Positions 52,501 to 61,376 of a DNA stretch of 64,000 nt are shown here, in pieces; the stretch's first letter is position 1, and every line of letters starts with the position of its first letter. The position numbers were made by a program, and so were the translations under genes. This DNA comes from Mycolicibacterium insubricum. Lineage in GTDB: Bacteria > Actinomycetota > Actinomycetes > Mycobacteriales > Mycobacteriaceae. The stretch covers positions 1-64,000 of the forward strand of contig NZ_AP022618.1 in NCBI RefSeq assembly GCF_010731615.1. The letters run 5' to 3'. A model generated the notes under the pieces. The model worked only from the letters and a program-made list of their open reading frames with translations. It searched no databases and was not told where the DNA came from.

Positions 52501-55500
52501 GCTCCTCCTCGGTACGGGTCAAACGGGTTGATCGGACGCTGCCGGGTCGTTTCGGAGTCGTCAGCGGGTGCGGGTTGGTTCCCGAACCGGGGGTGCGGGG
52601 CCTCCATCGTCTCGCCCTGATGGTCGATGGCCGACGGCGGCACCGGCTGGTCGTAGATGCCGGGACCGGGCCGCGGGGGTTGCTGCATCGGGGGATGCTG
52701 CGGCGGCGGCTGATGCTGCATCGGGGGTTGCTGGGGAGGCCGCTGGTGCTGCATCGGGGGTTGCTGCGGCGCCTGCGGCGGCAGCGGTGCCGCGAACGGG
52801 TCGGTGAATCCGCCGCCCTGGCCGCCGAATCCGCCGCCGGGCGGGCTACCGAAGCCACCGCCGGAGGGAGCACCGAAGCCACCGCCGGGCGGGGGACCGA
52901 AGGACGGCGCAGGAGACGCACCGAAGGCATCTCCGGCGAACGGATCACCGCCGAAGGGGTCGCCGCCGGGGCCGGTCATCGGGTCGCCGCCGAACGGTGA
53001 CGGGTCGGACGCACCGGCGCCGACCGGCACCAGGTTCGCCGCGCCGGCCCGGGCCCGCAGGCCCGACAGCATGTCGGGCAGCTTGCGCTCGATCTCCTCG
53101 AACAGTTTTTCCCGGGCCGGGATGTCCGTCTGCCCGCCGACCATGATCAGCACCTCGGCCCGGTCCTGGGGGCCGCGCGGATCGTGCAGCAGCACCCACT
53201 TGCCGTGCACGGCCAGCGGTAGCACCGCCTGCACGCCCGACTCGTCGGTGGACGGCAGCTCCGAGCCAGCCGACAGCAGGCCCGGTGCGTCGACGCGCAC
53301 GTGCGCGGTGCCGAACGGGCTACGGCCCAGCACCACCTTGAGGGTGACGCCCTCGACGGTCAGCGTGCGAACGCCGCTGGCCAGCCCGGGCACCGGGGTG
53401 ACCAGGTCGGTTTCGGCCAGTTCGAAGGGCTCGCCATCGCGCAGCAGCACCCCGTGGTCGATCTCCACCGGGATGCGCTGGGCCAGCATGGGAGCGCCCG
53501 GGATCTTGCCGACGTACCACTTGGACAGGTACAGCAGGGCCAGCGGGATGCCCGGGCCCAGCAGCAGCGCGGCGATCAGAGCCAGCACGAAGTTCAGCGG
53601 GCTGATCGGCTTGATCATGTTGGCGTTGAACGCCACCACCATGGTCTCGGACTCGTTCGGCTTGTCCTTCGGGGCGATGTTCAGCGTCACCTTGCCGTTG
53701 AGGCTGGCGTTGTCGGCGTGGTCGGTCGACAGGTCGACCTGCAACTCCGCCTTCTGTCCCTCATCGATCTTCAGGCAGTTGGTCCCACCGTTGCTGGGTG
53801 AGGTCACCGCAATGGTGCCCAGAGCCTCCGGCGCCGCCGGCACATCGGGCTTGCTGCCGTCGGCGATCCACACGCAGCCCGGACCGGTGACCTCGAGTTT
53901 CGCGGTTGCCTTGGTGCCCTCGACATCGCCGAACTTGATGGTGTCACCCGGTACCGGCATACCCAGCTTGGGCTGCAGGGTGATCGGGATGTCCTTGTTC
54001 TGCGGGCTCAGCACGGTACCCTCGATCGGCTTGCCCGCGGCGTCGAGCACCGGTTTGCCCTCGGGGTCCAGCGGTGCCGCAGTCTTGATCGTCAGCGACA
54101 TCTTCACCGTCGCCGCACCCGGCTTGAGCGAGGTCAGGTCCACATCGACCGGGGTGGCGATGGCCGTCTTGGGCACGTCCTTGAGCACCTGCACCGGGGC
54201 CGAACCGTCGACGGCGACCGAGGCCGACAGGGTGGCGTCACCGGCGATGGAGCTCGGATCGATCGGCTTGTTCTTGCCGTCGACCAGGCCGAACACGACG
54301 CCCTTGGTGACCTGCCCGGCGCGCCACGGCTTCGCGTCGTCGATGGTCACCGCCGGGAAGATGTCGGTGGTGATGTGGATATTGGTCTTGGAGATGGCGT
54401 CGGCGTGCTGGCCGGTGGTATCGACGTAGACCAGCGCCCACTGCCCCACCCAGGCGGGATTGTCGGGTCCGGCGATGGTGATCTCCTGCGCCGAATCCGA
54501 CTTCCACTCATAGGTCACCGGGATGCCGTCGAGCGTGGTCTCGGACTTGCCGTCCTTCTTGGGCAGATCCACCTTGGCGCCGGTCGGCGAGTACAGCCAC
54601 GGCTCGATACCGGCGACGCCGCCGGAGCCGAGGATGGTGACCGTCTTGACCGAGCGGTCCAGCACGAAGTTGTGCCGGCCTTCCTCGCACGGCTGGCCGG
54701 GCTGGCACACCGGCTTGGTGTCCTCGATCTTCGGGTCCGGGTTCAGCGCGTCGAACGCGAACAGCATGTCGTCGATGTTGGAGACGCGGTAGAACCCACC
54801 GGGGACCGGATCGGTGATGCTGCCGCAGGATTTGCCGGCCACCCCCTTGCCGGTCGCGATCGCCGACAGCACGTCGAAGTCCTGGTCCGACTGCTGATCC
54901 CCCAGACCGACCGCCAGCATGACGATCTTCGAGGTGCGCAGCTGATCGGCCAGGCCGCCCTTCTTGCAGATCGCCTCGGTCGCGGCGGTGATGGCCTGGT
55001 TGACGCCGTCATCGCTGTTCAGGTCCACGCCGGGGGCGTAGCTGCGGGTACCCGGGCGCTTGGTGAAGTCGATCTTGCCGTCGGTGAACCAGGCGATGGC
55101 CTGGCACCGGTTGGCGTCGCCCTTGGCCCGGGTGGCCAGCTGGCTCCGCGCGCCGTCGAGCGCCTGGAAGTAGTCGGTGTCGGCGCCGGAGTTGTTGTTG
55201 GCCAGCTGCGCCAGCTGGTTCTTGACGTTCTCGACGGATCCGCCGTTGAGGCCGGTCCAGTCCTGGCGCATCTGGAAGTCCTCGGAGAACCCGGCGATGG
55301 CGACGTCGAGTTTGGCCGAGGTCCGGTCGGCGTAGCGGGCCAGCGTGTCCAGCAGGTACTGGCCGGCCTTGACCCGCGCCGCGGCGGGGTCGGTGTCTTT
55401 GAGGCTGCCGGACTCGTCGATCAGCAGCAGCAGGTCGCCGGCCTTCTGGCCGGCCAGGCAGGCGCCGTAGCGGTCGACGGCGCGGTTGTCGGCTTCGGCG

Positions 55501-55595
55501 CGGGCGATGCCGGCGAACAGGCCGGAGGAGGCCAGTCCGAACAGCAGCGCCAGGACCGCCGACAGCAGCAGGAATCGAGACAGAGCGGATCGCAT
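52497..55595 (-). CDS. Membrane-anchored extracellular vWA protein with (D/N)PF-rich cytosolic tail
   Basis: A 1032-residue protein. Residues 1-33 form a signal peptide (FLLLSAVLALLFGLASSG). The vWA domain at about 50-290 has MIDAS D60-S62-S64 (LLLIDESGSL) and lies outside the cell. Beta-rich domains follow to about 660. A single helix near 670-692 (VLALIAALLLGPGIPLALLY) leads to a cytosolic beta domain and a Gly/Pro/Gln-rich tail with SPFGGDP, GDPFGGDPFAGD and a final NPFDPYRGGA. The ATG at 55595 (MRSALSRF) is preferred over a GTG at 55619, which lies in the upstream gene. It could link an external signal to the cytosolic GTPase parts. Confidence 0.72.
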   Translation of the reverse strand: MRSALSRFLLLSAVLALLFGLASSGLFAGIARAEADNRAVDRYGACLAGQKAGDLLLLIDESGSLKDTDPAAARVKAGQYLLDTLARYADRTSAKLDVAIAGFSEDFQMRQDWTGLNGGSVENVKNQLAQLANNNSGADTDYFQALDGARSQLATRAKGDANRCQAIAWFTDGKIDFTKRPGTRSYAPGVDLNSDDGVNQAITAATEAICKKGGLADQLRTSKIVMLAVGLGDQQSDQDFDVLSAIATGKGVAGKSCGSITDPVPGGFYRVSNIDDMLFAFDALNPDPKIEDTKPVCQPGQPCEEGRHNFVLDRSVKTVTILGSGGVAGIEPWLYSPTGAKVDLPKKDGKSETTLDGIPVTYEWKSDSAQEITIAGPDNPAWVGQWALVYVDTTGQHADAISKTNIHITTDIFPAVTIDDAKPWRAGQVTKGVVFGLVDGKNKPIDPSSIAGDATLSASVAVDGSAPVQVLKDVPKTAIATPVDVDLTSLKPGAATVKMSLTIKTAAPLDPEGKPVLDAAGKPIEGTVLSPQNKDIPITLQPKLGMPVPGDTIKFGDVEGTKATAKLEVTGPGCVWIADGSKPDVPAAPEALGTIAVTSPSNGGTNCLKIDEGQKAELQVDLSTDHADNASLNGKVTLNIAPKDKPNESETMVVAFNANMIKPISPLNFVLALIAALLLGPGIPLALLYLSKWYVGKIPGAPMLAQRIPVEIDHGVLLRDGEPFELAETDLVTPVPGLASGVRTLTVEGVTLKVVLGRSPFGTAHVRVDAPGLLSAGSELPSTDESGVQAVLPLAVHGKWVLLHDPRGPQDRAEVLIMVGGQTDIPAREKLFEEIERKLPDMLSGLRARAGAANLVPVGAGASDPSPFGGDPMTGPGGDPFGGDPFAGDAFGASPAPSFGPPPGGGFGAPSGGGFGSPPGGGFGGQGGGFTDPFAAPLPPQAPQQPPMQHQRPPQQPPMQHQPPPQHPPMQQPPRPGPGIYDQPVPPSAIDHQGETMEAPHPRFGNQPAPADDSETTRQRPINPFDPYRGGA

Positions 55596-55600
55596 CGGGG

Positions 55601-56179
55601 CTATAACCTTCCCGCCCACAGGGCGATCTGCCAGGCACCCAACGCGATGCCCACCGCGCTCACCGCGAGCACCGCCCAGTACCCGTTGGACAGCCAGGCC
55701 GGCGCGGAATAGACCGAGTTCATCCGGCGCTTGGTATCGGCCGCGCTGAACCAGGCCAGCATGCCGATCGCGGCGGGCCCGGCCAGCAGCCAGCCCAGCA
55801 GCGCCAGCACCACCGAGTTGTCCAGCGGGATGGCGACCAGGCCCAGGATCACTCCGAGGATCGCCACCCCGAGTGCGCCGAACATCAGCTTGGTCGGCGG
55901 TCCGGCCACCGTGAGGTCGCCGATCATCGGCGTGCCCTCGGATCCCCCGAATGGCGAACCGCCTGGTGCGATGACGTCGCCACCCGCGCCGAACGGGTCG
56001 AATCCGCCGCCTCCGGGGCGGGTCGCCGTCGGCGGCGGGTTGAAACCACTGGACTGCGGGTTGAAGCCGCTGGATTGCGGCCCGGCCGGCGGCGCCATCG
56101 GCGCGCCGAAGCCACCCGAGGGCGGCGCGGCCGAGGACTGACCGAAATCGCTGAAGTCGAACGGATTTGACGGCGGCAT
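55601..56179 (-). CDS. Small membrane protein with N-terminal (D/N)PF repeats
   Basis: A 192-residue protein. The first 85 residues are disordered and Gly/Pro-rich, with NPFDFSDFG, a repeated SSGFNP pair, FDPFGAGG and SPFGGSEG. Three hydrophobic helices follow near 98-118, 122-145 and 168-188. No domain name can be given. It lies between the DUF4190-like gene (19-base gap) and the vWA gene (5 bases). The shared DPF/NPF segments suggest contact with a common partner. Confidence 0.68.
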   Translation of the reverse strand: MPPSNPFDFSDFGQSSAAPPSGGFGAPMAPPAGPQSSGFNPQSSGFNPPPTATRPGGGGFDPFGAGGDVIAPGGSPFGGSEGTPMIGDLTVAGPPTKLMFGALGVAILGVILGLVAIPLDNSVVLALLGWLLAGPAAIGMLAWFSAADTKRRMNSVYSAPAWLSNGYWAVLAVSAVGIALGAWQIALWAGRL

Positions 56180-56198
56180 AGTTTTTCCGGATACCTCG

Positions 56199-56924
56199 TC
56201 AGTACTTATTCAGGCAGACCGCGAACGAGCGGTCCGGGGGCTCGGCGGCATAGGTGGTGTTGCAGGCGGAACCCGACGAGGCGATGGACACGACGGTGTA
56301 CACCCCGCTCATGCTCTCGCAGTCCACCTGGAACAGGTCGAGCGCATAGGCGCCGGTATCGCGGGACTGGATCTCCACGCACATCCCGACGGTCGCCTGG
56401 CTCAGCTCGATCTTGTCCCGACGGCGCGCGGGCGCCTTCGTGGTGGCGGTGACGGTCTTGGTCGACGGCGCCACTGTGACCCCGGCCTTGCTGGTGGTCG
56501 CGGTGGTGGCGAGCGGCTGCGTCGGGCCGTCGTCGCTGGCGAAGAACAGCCAGCCGAAGATCGACGACAGGATCAGCAGGATGATCAGCGCGACGGTCAG
56601 CACGTAGCCGATCACCAGCCCGGCGATCGCCGACGGCCTGCCGCGCTCACCGGTTCGCTTGATCTGCGGCAACGCCAGATGACCCAGCACGATCCCGGCC
56701 GGCGGCAACAGCACCCCGAAGATCGGCGACAGGACCGCGTAGGTGTTCAGCTTGGGCTGCGCGGGAGGTACCCCCGGCGGAAATCCCGGCATACCGGGCA
56801 TCCCGGTCCCGAAACCGGGCGTGCCGGTACTCACCGGCACCCCGTAGCCCATCGACGGACCGGCGTCCATACCCCCGAAGGGGTCCCCCATCTGCGGCCC
56901 GAACGGGTCGCCACCGTAAGTCAC
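56199..56924 (-). CDS. DUF4190-like membrane protein with C-terminal extracellular cysteine domain
   Basis: A 241-residue protein. GGDPFGPQMGDPFGGMDAG and a Pro/Gly stretch form the N-terminal tail. Two TM helices at about 60-85 and 98-125 enclose LALPQIKRTGERGRPSAIAG, the cytosolic loop of DUF4190 proteins. A Thr/Ala linker leads to a domain with VGMCVEIQSR, VDCES, SACNTT and VCLNKY, four cysteines likely paired outside the cell, like septum-formation-type domains. It is a paralogue of the next gene upstream. Confidence 0.7.
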   Translation of the reverse strand: MTYGGDPFGPQMGDPFGGMDAGPSMGYGVPVSTGTPGFGTGMPGMPGFPPGVPPAQPKLNTYAVLSPIFGVLLPPAGIVLGHLALPQIKRTGERGRPSAIAGLVIGYVLTVALIILLILSSIFGWLFFASDDGPTQPLATTATTSKAGVTVAPSTKTVTATTKAPARRRDKIELSQATVGMCVEIQSRDTGAYALDLFQVDCESMSGVYTVVSIASSGSACNTTYAAEPPDRSFAVCLNKY

Positions 56925-56970
56925 TGATGCAGTCTAACGAACCGCCGGTAACAGGCGTCGCGGCAAAAGG

Positions 56971-57735
56971 TCAACCCGCATATTTGACGTAGCAGGCGAA
57001 GACGGTCTTTTCGTGGTTGTAGAGCATGCTGGTGCGGCACTGCGCTTCCGTCGGTACGACGTCGGTCACCTGGAAGACCCCGTCACGGACCTCACAGCTG
57101 GCCCGGTACGCCTTGATGAACTGGGCTGACTCGCCCTCTTCCGGGTTCGGCCGCAGATTCTGGATCTCCACGCAGTCACCGACCCGCAGCTCCTCCACTC
57201 GCACCGTCGGCCGGGTGGTGGGTTCGACCGTCACCACGCTGGTCGAGGTGCGCGGCGGGGCTGTCGTCGTGGTCCGGGTGGTGGTGGTCGTCGACTGGTG
57301 CGGCACCGTGGGCTCCGATTCGCCGTGGCCGCGCAGCAACAGCAGCCAGACCAGCAGGGCGATGATCGTCAGCAGGATGATCACGTAGGACAGCGTCAGG
57401 CCCAGCACCGCGCGCCTGCGCCCGGCCTGGTTTCGCTCCTTGATCTGGTTCAGGGCGAGGTGCCCGAGCAGCGCACCGACCGGCGCGAACACGAACGCGA
57501 ACACCACCGACAACGTGGCCAGGGTGTTGACCTCGCCCTGCGGCTCGGTCGGCGCGGGGAATCCCCCGGGACCCGGATAGCCGGTGGACATCGGGGCGTC
57601 GCCGAAAGGCGCACCGTAGCCGCCCGACGCGGGCTGGTAGCCGCCCGGCTGGGACGGTCCGCCGCCGAACGGGTCGCCCCCGAACGGATCACCACCGAAC
57701 GGATCGCCGCCGTAGGGGCCCCCACCGTAAGTCAC
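56971..57735 (-). CDS. DUF4190-like membrane protein, first gene of the minus-strand operon
   Basis: A 254-residue paralogue of the previous protein. The N-terminal tail has three DPFGG units in a row (GGDPFGGDPFGGDPFGGGP). Then come two TM helices enclosing LALNQIKERNQAGRRRAVLG, a Thr-rich linker, and a cysteine domain (VGDCVEIQNL, YRASCEV, AQCRTS, FACYVKY). The gene starts 70 bases from the divergent plus-strand gene, so this is where the 18-kb operon begins. Confidence 0.7.
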   Translation of the reverse strand: MTYGGGPYGGDPFGGDPFGGDPFGGGPSQPGGYQPASGGYGAPFGDAPMSTGYPGPGGFPAPTEPQGEVNTLATLSVVFAFVFAPVGALLGHLALNQIKERNQAGRRRAVLGLTLSYVIILLTIIALLVWLLLLRGHGESEPTVPHQSTTTTTRTTTTAPPRTSTSVVTVEPTTRPTVRVEELRVGDCVEIQNLRPNPEEGESAQFIKAYRASCEVRDGVFQVTDVVPTEAQCRTSMLYNHEKTVFACYVKYAG

Positions 57736-57805
57736 GCGGGCCAGTTTACGGGCGTGCCGAAAATTAGCGTCGGAAGGGACGCCGCGGCGGACTTAGGGTC
57801 GATCC
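57736..57805. promoter_or_regulatory. Divergent promoter region of the two arms
   Basis: Seventy bases separate the start codons at 57735 (minus) and 57806 (plus). Promoters of both arms must lie here or in the adjoining coding sequence. I see no operator-like palindrome. Confidence 0.4.
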
Positions 57806-58819
57806 ATGACCCGCGATGAGCTCGCCGCTGACTGGACCGGCGGGATCCCGTTCGCCCTCGAGACGCTCGTCGACGACAAGGACCCCGACCCCATCACGTT
57901 CGACTTCAGCGCCGAGTCGTTGACCCGTCTGCTGGCCGAGGTCCGGCTGGTCATGCGCGATGCCGCCGATGTGCTGGACACCGACGACCCCGAGCACCGG
58001 CGCGGTGTGCTGGCCTACCTCGGGGAGACCTTCGCGCTGGTGTGCGGGGGCAGCTGGGACTGGGACGACGAGCCCGGATTCGCCGAACGCGGGCTGCCCG
58101 CGGTCACCGACCCGGTGACCCTGGCCTCGATTGCGTCCACCTACTTCGGTTTCGACGACAACCCGGCGGGCACCCCCGCCGGTATTCCGGTGGTGCTGTC
58201 CGACGCGGCGCTCGGGCTGGCGCCCGTCTCCCCGGTGCACCTGCTGCTGGCCGGCGTCACCGACCGGGACACCGACCTGTGGCGGGATACCTATCAGGAG
58301 CTGGCCGGTTTCGTCGCCGGGTACTCCGCGGCGCATCCGGAGTGGGCGCCCAAGCAGACCGATACGCCCAATATGGGTGAGGGCCCGTCGATCCCCGGAC
58401 CTTCGCCGGTGCTCAATTCCTGGCTGATGAAGTGGCAGAACGAATTTCCATCCTGGGCTCAGCGACATCCGGGCGAATGGGATTTCTCCGCGGAATCCAT
58501 GGACCGCCTCGACGAGCTCATTCTCGGCCGAGTCTCCGACGCGGCGAGCTTCGCCGCCGCGGAGAACAGGGACCTCGTGGAGGGGGCGTGCTGGTACCTG
58601 GGTGAGGGGTTGATCCGGCGCGGCGCGGACAACGGCCTGCCTTCGCGTTGGGTGTATCGGGGCTGGCTGAAGGAGCGCGGCTCGCCCGACCTGGCGTGTT
58701 TCGAAGTGCAGAGCGACGACAACACGAGAAATGTGACGCCATTCTGGTCGTTGAGCTATTCGGTGAAGAAAAGAGTTCACTCGGCGCGCGAGGATTTTGA
58801 TTTCTGGCGCGGTAACTAA
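57806..58819 (+). CDS. Protein of unknown function with an internal domain duplication
   Basis: A 337-residue acidic protein with no signal peptide or TM helix. Two halves share a pattern: near residue 32, FDFSAESLTRL, then a run ending VMRDAAD and LAYLGETFAL; near 225, WDFSAESMDRL, then VSDAAS and CWYLGEGLI. The copies are about 55 residues each. Between them is a Pro-rich stretch with HLLLAGVTDRD. No known family is recognised. It precedes the exported nuclease-like gene by 39 bases, the usual place of a partner or immunity gene, which is inference. Confidence 0.62.
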   Translation: MTRDELAADWTGGIPFALETLVDDKDPDPITFDFSAESLTRLLAEVRLVMRDAADVLDTDDPEHRRGVLAYLGETFALVCGGSWDWDDEPGFAERGLPAVTDPVTLASIASTYFGFDDNPAGTPAGIPVVLSDAALGLAPVSPVHLLLAGVTDRDTDLWRDTYQELAGFVAGYSAAHPEWAPKQTDTPNMGEGPSIPGPSPVLNSWLMKWQNEFPSWAQRHPGEWDFSAESMDRLDELILGRVSDAASFAAAENRDLVEGACWYLGEGLIRRGADNGLPSRWVYRGWLKERGSPDLACFEVQSDDNTRNVTPFWSLSYSVKKRVHSAREDFDFWRGN

Positions 58820-58858
58820 CCCGTTCTGATATTCGCACTCGGACACTCGGAGGATTCC

Positions 58859-61375
58859 GTGCGTAGCTTGACGCTGCCCAAAATCGTCTCGGCCATCCTG
58901 GTACTGGCCCTGACGCTGATCGGATTGAGCCTGCCGCCAATTGCGGCGGCGGACTCACTGTCCACCTGCCCGCAGGGACTTGACCTGCCCGGATATGACT
59001 CCTACTCCGGCTACGATCCACAAAGCAGTACGTCGACGCCCACCGAGGGCCCCAACGAGGCGTACAACTACAAGCCCATCGACGACGATGCGCGGAACCT
59101 ACCCGCGAATTCCGATGAATTGGACGACGATGCGCTGAACAAGCTGGCCCAGAGACTCGGCAACACCAAACCGGAATCGGGGTCCAAGGACCACATGCTG
59201 CTGCGGTGGCGCGACTACAAGAACGGCGCGGATCCCAAATACGACTTCGAACGCTGGCGCACCGCCTACATCACGATCCTGGAGAACAACCGGATCGGTG
59301 CCGCCTTCGAGAAATTCATCTGGGACAAGCTCGCCTTGGGCGAAGGCACCAACGAGGGCAACTGGAAGCGCAATGCGAAGTTGCCGGGTTCGGTGCTGAA
59401 AAACAGCCCGCGCTATGACATCACCAACACCTACGCGGCCACCCGGAAGCCAAAAGTCGACGCCCGGATACCACCCGTCGGCGATCGGCAGATCATCGAG
59501 GCGAAGTCGGGCAACACACTCAGTGATCACGCGAAGAAGCAGTTCCTGAAGAACCTCGACCTGATGAATCAGGCCGACGCGCGGATGATCATGCTGTTCG
59601 GATCTACTCCGACGGCAGAGACGTTGGCCTGGATGAAGAAGGCCATCGACGAATGGAAGACCAACCCGGACAATGCGAACAAGACCGCACCGGAAATCTG
59701 CGTGCGGCATGTGAACTCGCTTCCGGTGGGTCAATCCGCCAACTCCTCGGGCAATTCCCCGTCACCGGCGGGTGTGCCGACCACCGACCAATCTCCGGAC
59801 AATCCCGCGGATGCGGCCGAGGACCAACGCATCGCCGACACCCTCAACGCCGAGCAGGACGCCAAGCTGGAGGAGACGGCGGCCGCCGAGGGCGAGGAGA
59901 CCACACCGGCCGAAACACCCGCGCCGACAACGGAGCCGGACCTGACGCCGGTGACCACTCAGGCTCCCAAGCCGACCTCCCAGCCGCGGTCCACCCCGAC
60001 CGGAGGCAGCCCGACCGGGGGCGTCCCGACAGGCTCACCGGCGGGGACACCCGCAGGCTCACCGGCGGGGACACCCGCAGGGACACCGGCTGGCGCGCCT
60101 GCCGCCGCTCCGTCCGGGGCTCCGGCAACGGCACCCGGTTACAACGCGCCCGTCGGTGCGCCCGCCACGATTCCGGTCGTCGGGACCGTGCCAGTGAACC
60201 TCGGCGGTATCGACTTCACCTCGCTGCAGCTGCGCTATGTCACCGCCAACGTGGACGGAAAGACGGGGACCCAGTACGCATTCCAGACCGGGACCCTGGC
60301 CAATGACGCGCCGTCGTACGGTGGCCGGCGCAACGCGACCATGGCGATGGACGCCCTGAACGTGTGGCTGGCGCTCACCCCGGACAAGTTCTGGGTGAAC
60401 CTTAAGCCCACCGAACCCGACCGCATCATCGACGCGGACTTCGGCCGCACCCAGGCCGGCCGCATCCTGCTGGAGGCCGACCTGGCGATGAAGGAAGTGT
60501 CCGGCGCTCTGCAGAAGTCCGACACCGAGTTGGGCCGGAACTTCATGAACGCCCTGGGCGGGGAAAACAAGTGCTTCCTCGGACGACGGCAATGGATTGA
60601 GCCGCTGCCGGCGAGCATCCACGTCGACGGCGATCAGCTGTACATCCTGGACGCCCCGCTGACCGTCAAGCTCGGCCACGACGACTCCGACATCAGCCCG
60701 GGGCAGAGCTGCCCGGGCCAGGACCCGGCGGTCACCACCCACAACGGTGAGCTCTACGACCAGATGATCATGCCCGCCGTCGTCAAGGCGGTGAACAACG
60801 ATCCGGAGTTCGCCGATCTGCGCCGGGTTTACGCCAGCCGAGTGGCCGCCGAGTGGTACCGCACCCGCAACAAGCCGAGTCAGTATTCGGCCCAGATCAA
60901 TTCGGGCAAGATCGACAGCTGGGTGATGGATTGGAAGCCGCGTGAGGTTTTCGACCGATACGTCACGTCGTTCAACAACGGCACGACCACCTTCACCTGG
61001 ACCACGCAGGAGGGCAACACCACCTGGACGCACACCCGGTCCTGGGGCGGGGTCGACTTCTCCAAGGTCGAGATGACCGACGTCGGTGCGGAGAAATTCA
61101 CCCAGGACTACCCGCAGATGGCGCACAACGCCGCGGCGTCACTGAGCACCATCGTGGAGAACAACAACCAGGTGTGGCTGGGCAGCGCCACGATCACCGG
61201 TGACCCGCAACAGCTCTGGCCGATGGTCCGCACTCCATGGACAGCGTTCCTGGTGCCGACGCCGGCGCCGGCGCGGGTGATCTTCTATCTGGCGGTCATC
61301 ACCCCGGTGGCCGTGTGGGGTGCGGTGGGGGTCGGGTTCGCCTGGCGCCGGCGCCGGGCCGGAAAGGCGGTCTGA
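58859..61375 (+). CDS. Exported, membrane-anchored protein with PD-(D/E)xK nuclease-like domain
   Basis: An 838-residue protein from GTG 58859, with GGAGG just upstream. Residues 1-31 are a signal peptide (LVLALTLIGLSLPPIAAA). Residues about 130-275 form a restriction-endonuclease-like unit: E151 in a helix (AAFEKFIWD), D201 (KVDARIPP) and E214-A-K216 in IIEAKSGNT, with order and spacing as in PD-(D/E)xK enzymes. Residues about 300-440 are a Pro/Thr/Gly linker. A conserved C-terminal domain (FWVNLKPTEPDRIID, ADFGRTQAGRILLEADLAMK, DGDQLYILDAPLTVKL) comes next, then one TM helix near 803-825 and a basic end. The nuclease site would be outside the cytosol. Function unknown; catalysis untested. 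Confidence 0.68.
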   Translation: MRSLTLPKIVSAILVLALTLIGLSLPPIAAADSLSTCPQGLDLPGYDSYSGYDPQSSTSTPTEGPNEAYNYKPIDDDARNLPANSDELDDDALNKLAQRLGNTKPESGSKDHMLLRWRDYKNGADPKYDFERWRTAYITILENNRIGAAFEKFIWDKLALGEGTNEGNWKRNAKLPGSVLKNSPRYDITNTYAATRKPKVDARIPPVGDRQIIEAKSGNTLSDHAKKQFLKNLDLMNQADARMIMLFGSTPTAETLAWMKKAIDEWKTNPDNANKTAPEICVRHVNSLPVGQSANSSGNSPSPAGVPTTDQSPDNPADAAEDQRIADTLNAEQDAKLEETAAAEGEETTPAETPAPTTEPDLTPVTTQAPKPTSQPRSTPTGGSPTGGVPTGSPAGTPAGSPAGTPAGTPAGAPAAAPSGAPATAPGYNAPVGAPATIPVVGTVPVNLGGIDFTSLQLRYVTANVDGKTGTQYAFQTGTLANDAPSYGGRRNATMAMDALNVWLALTPDKFWVNLKPTEPDRIIDADFGRTQAGRILLEADLAMKEVSGALQKSDTELGRNFMNALGGENKCFLGRRQWIEPLPASIHVDGDQLYILDAPLTVKLGHDDSDISPGQSCPGQDPAVTTHNGELYDQMIMPAVVKAVNNDPEFADLRRVYASRVAAEWYRTRNKPSQYSAQINSGKIDSWVMDWKPREVFDRYVTSFNNGTTTFTWTTQEGNTTWTHTRSWGGVDFSKVEMTDVGAEKFTQDYPQMAHNAAASLSTIVENNNQVWLGSATITGDPQQLWPMVRTPWTAFLVPTPAPARVIFYLAVITPVAVWGAVGVGFAWRRRRAGKAV
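60032..60079 (+). repeat. Two perfect 24-bp tandem copies in the linker of the nuclease-like gene
   Basis: GGCTCACCGGCGGGGACACC heads each 24-base unit (60032-60055 and 60056-60079). They encode GSPAGTPA twice, in the Pro/Thr linker, and a diverged continuation follows. Confidence 0.85.
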
Positions 61376-61376
61376 G

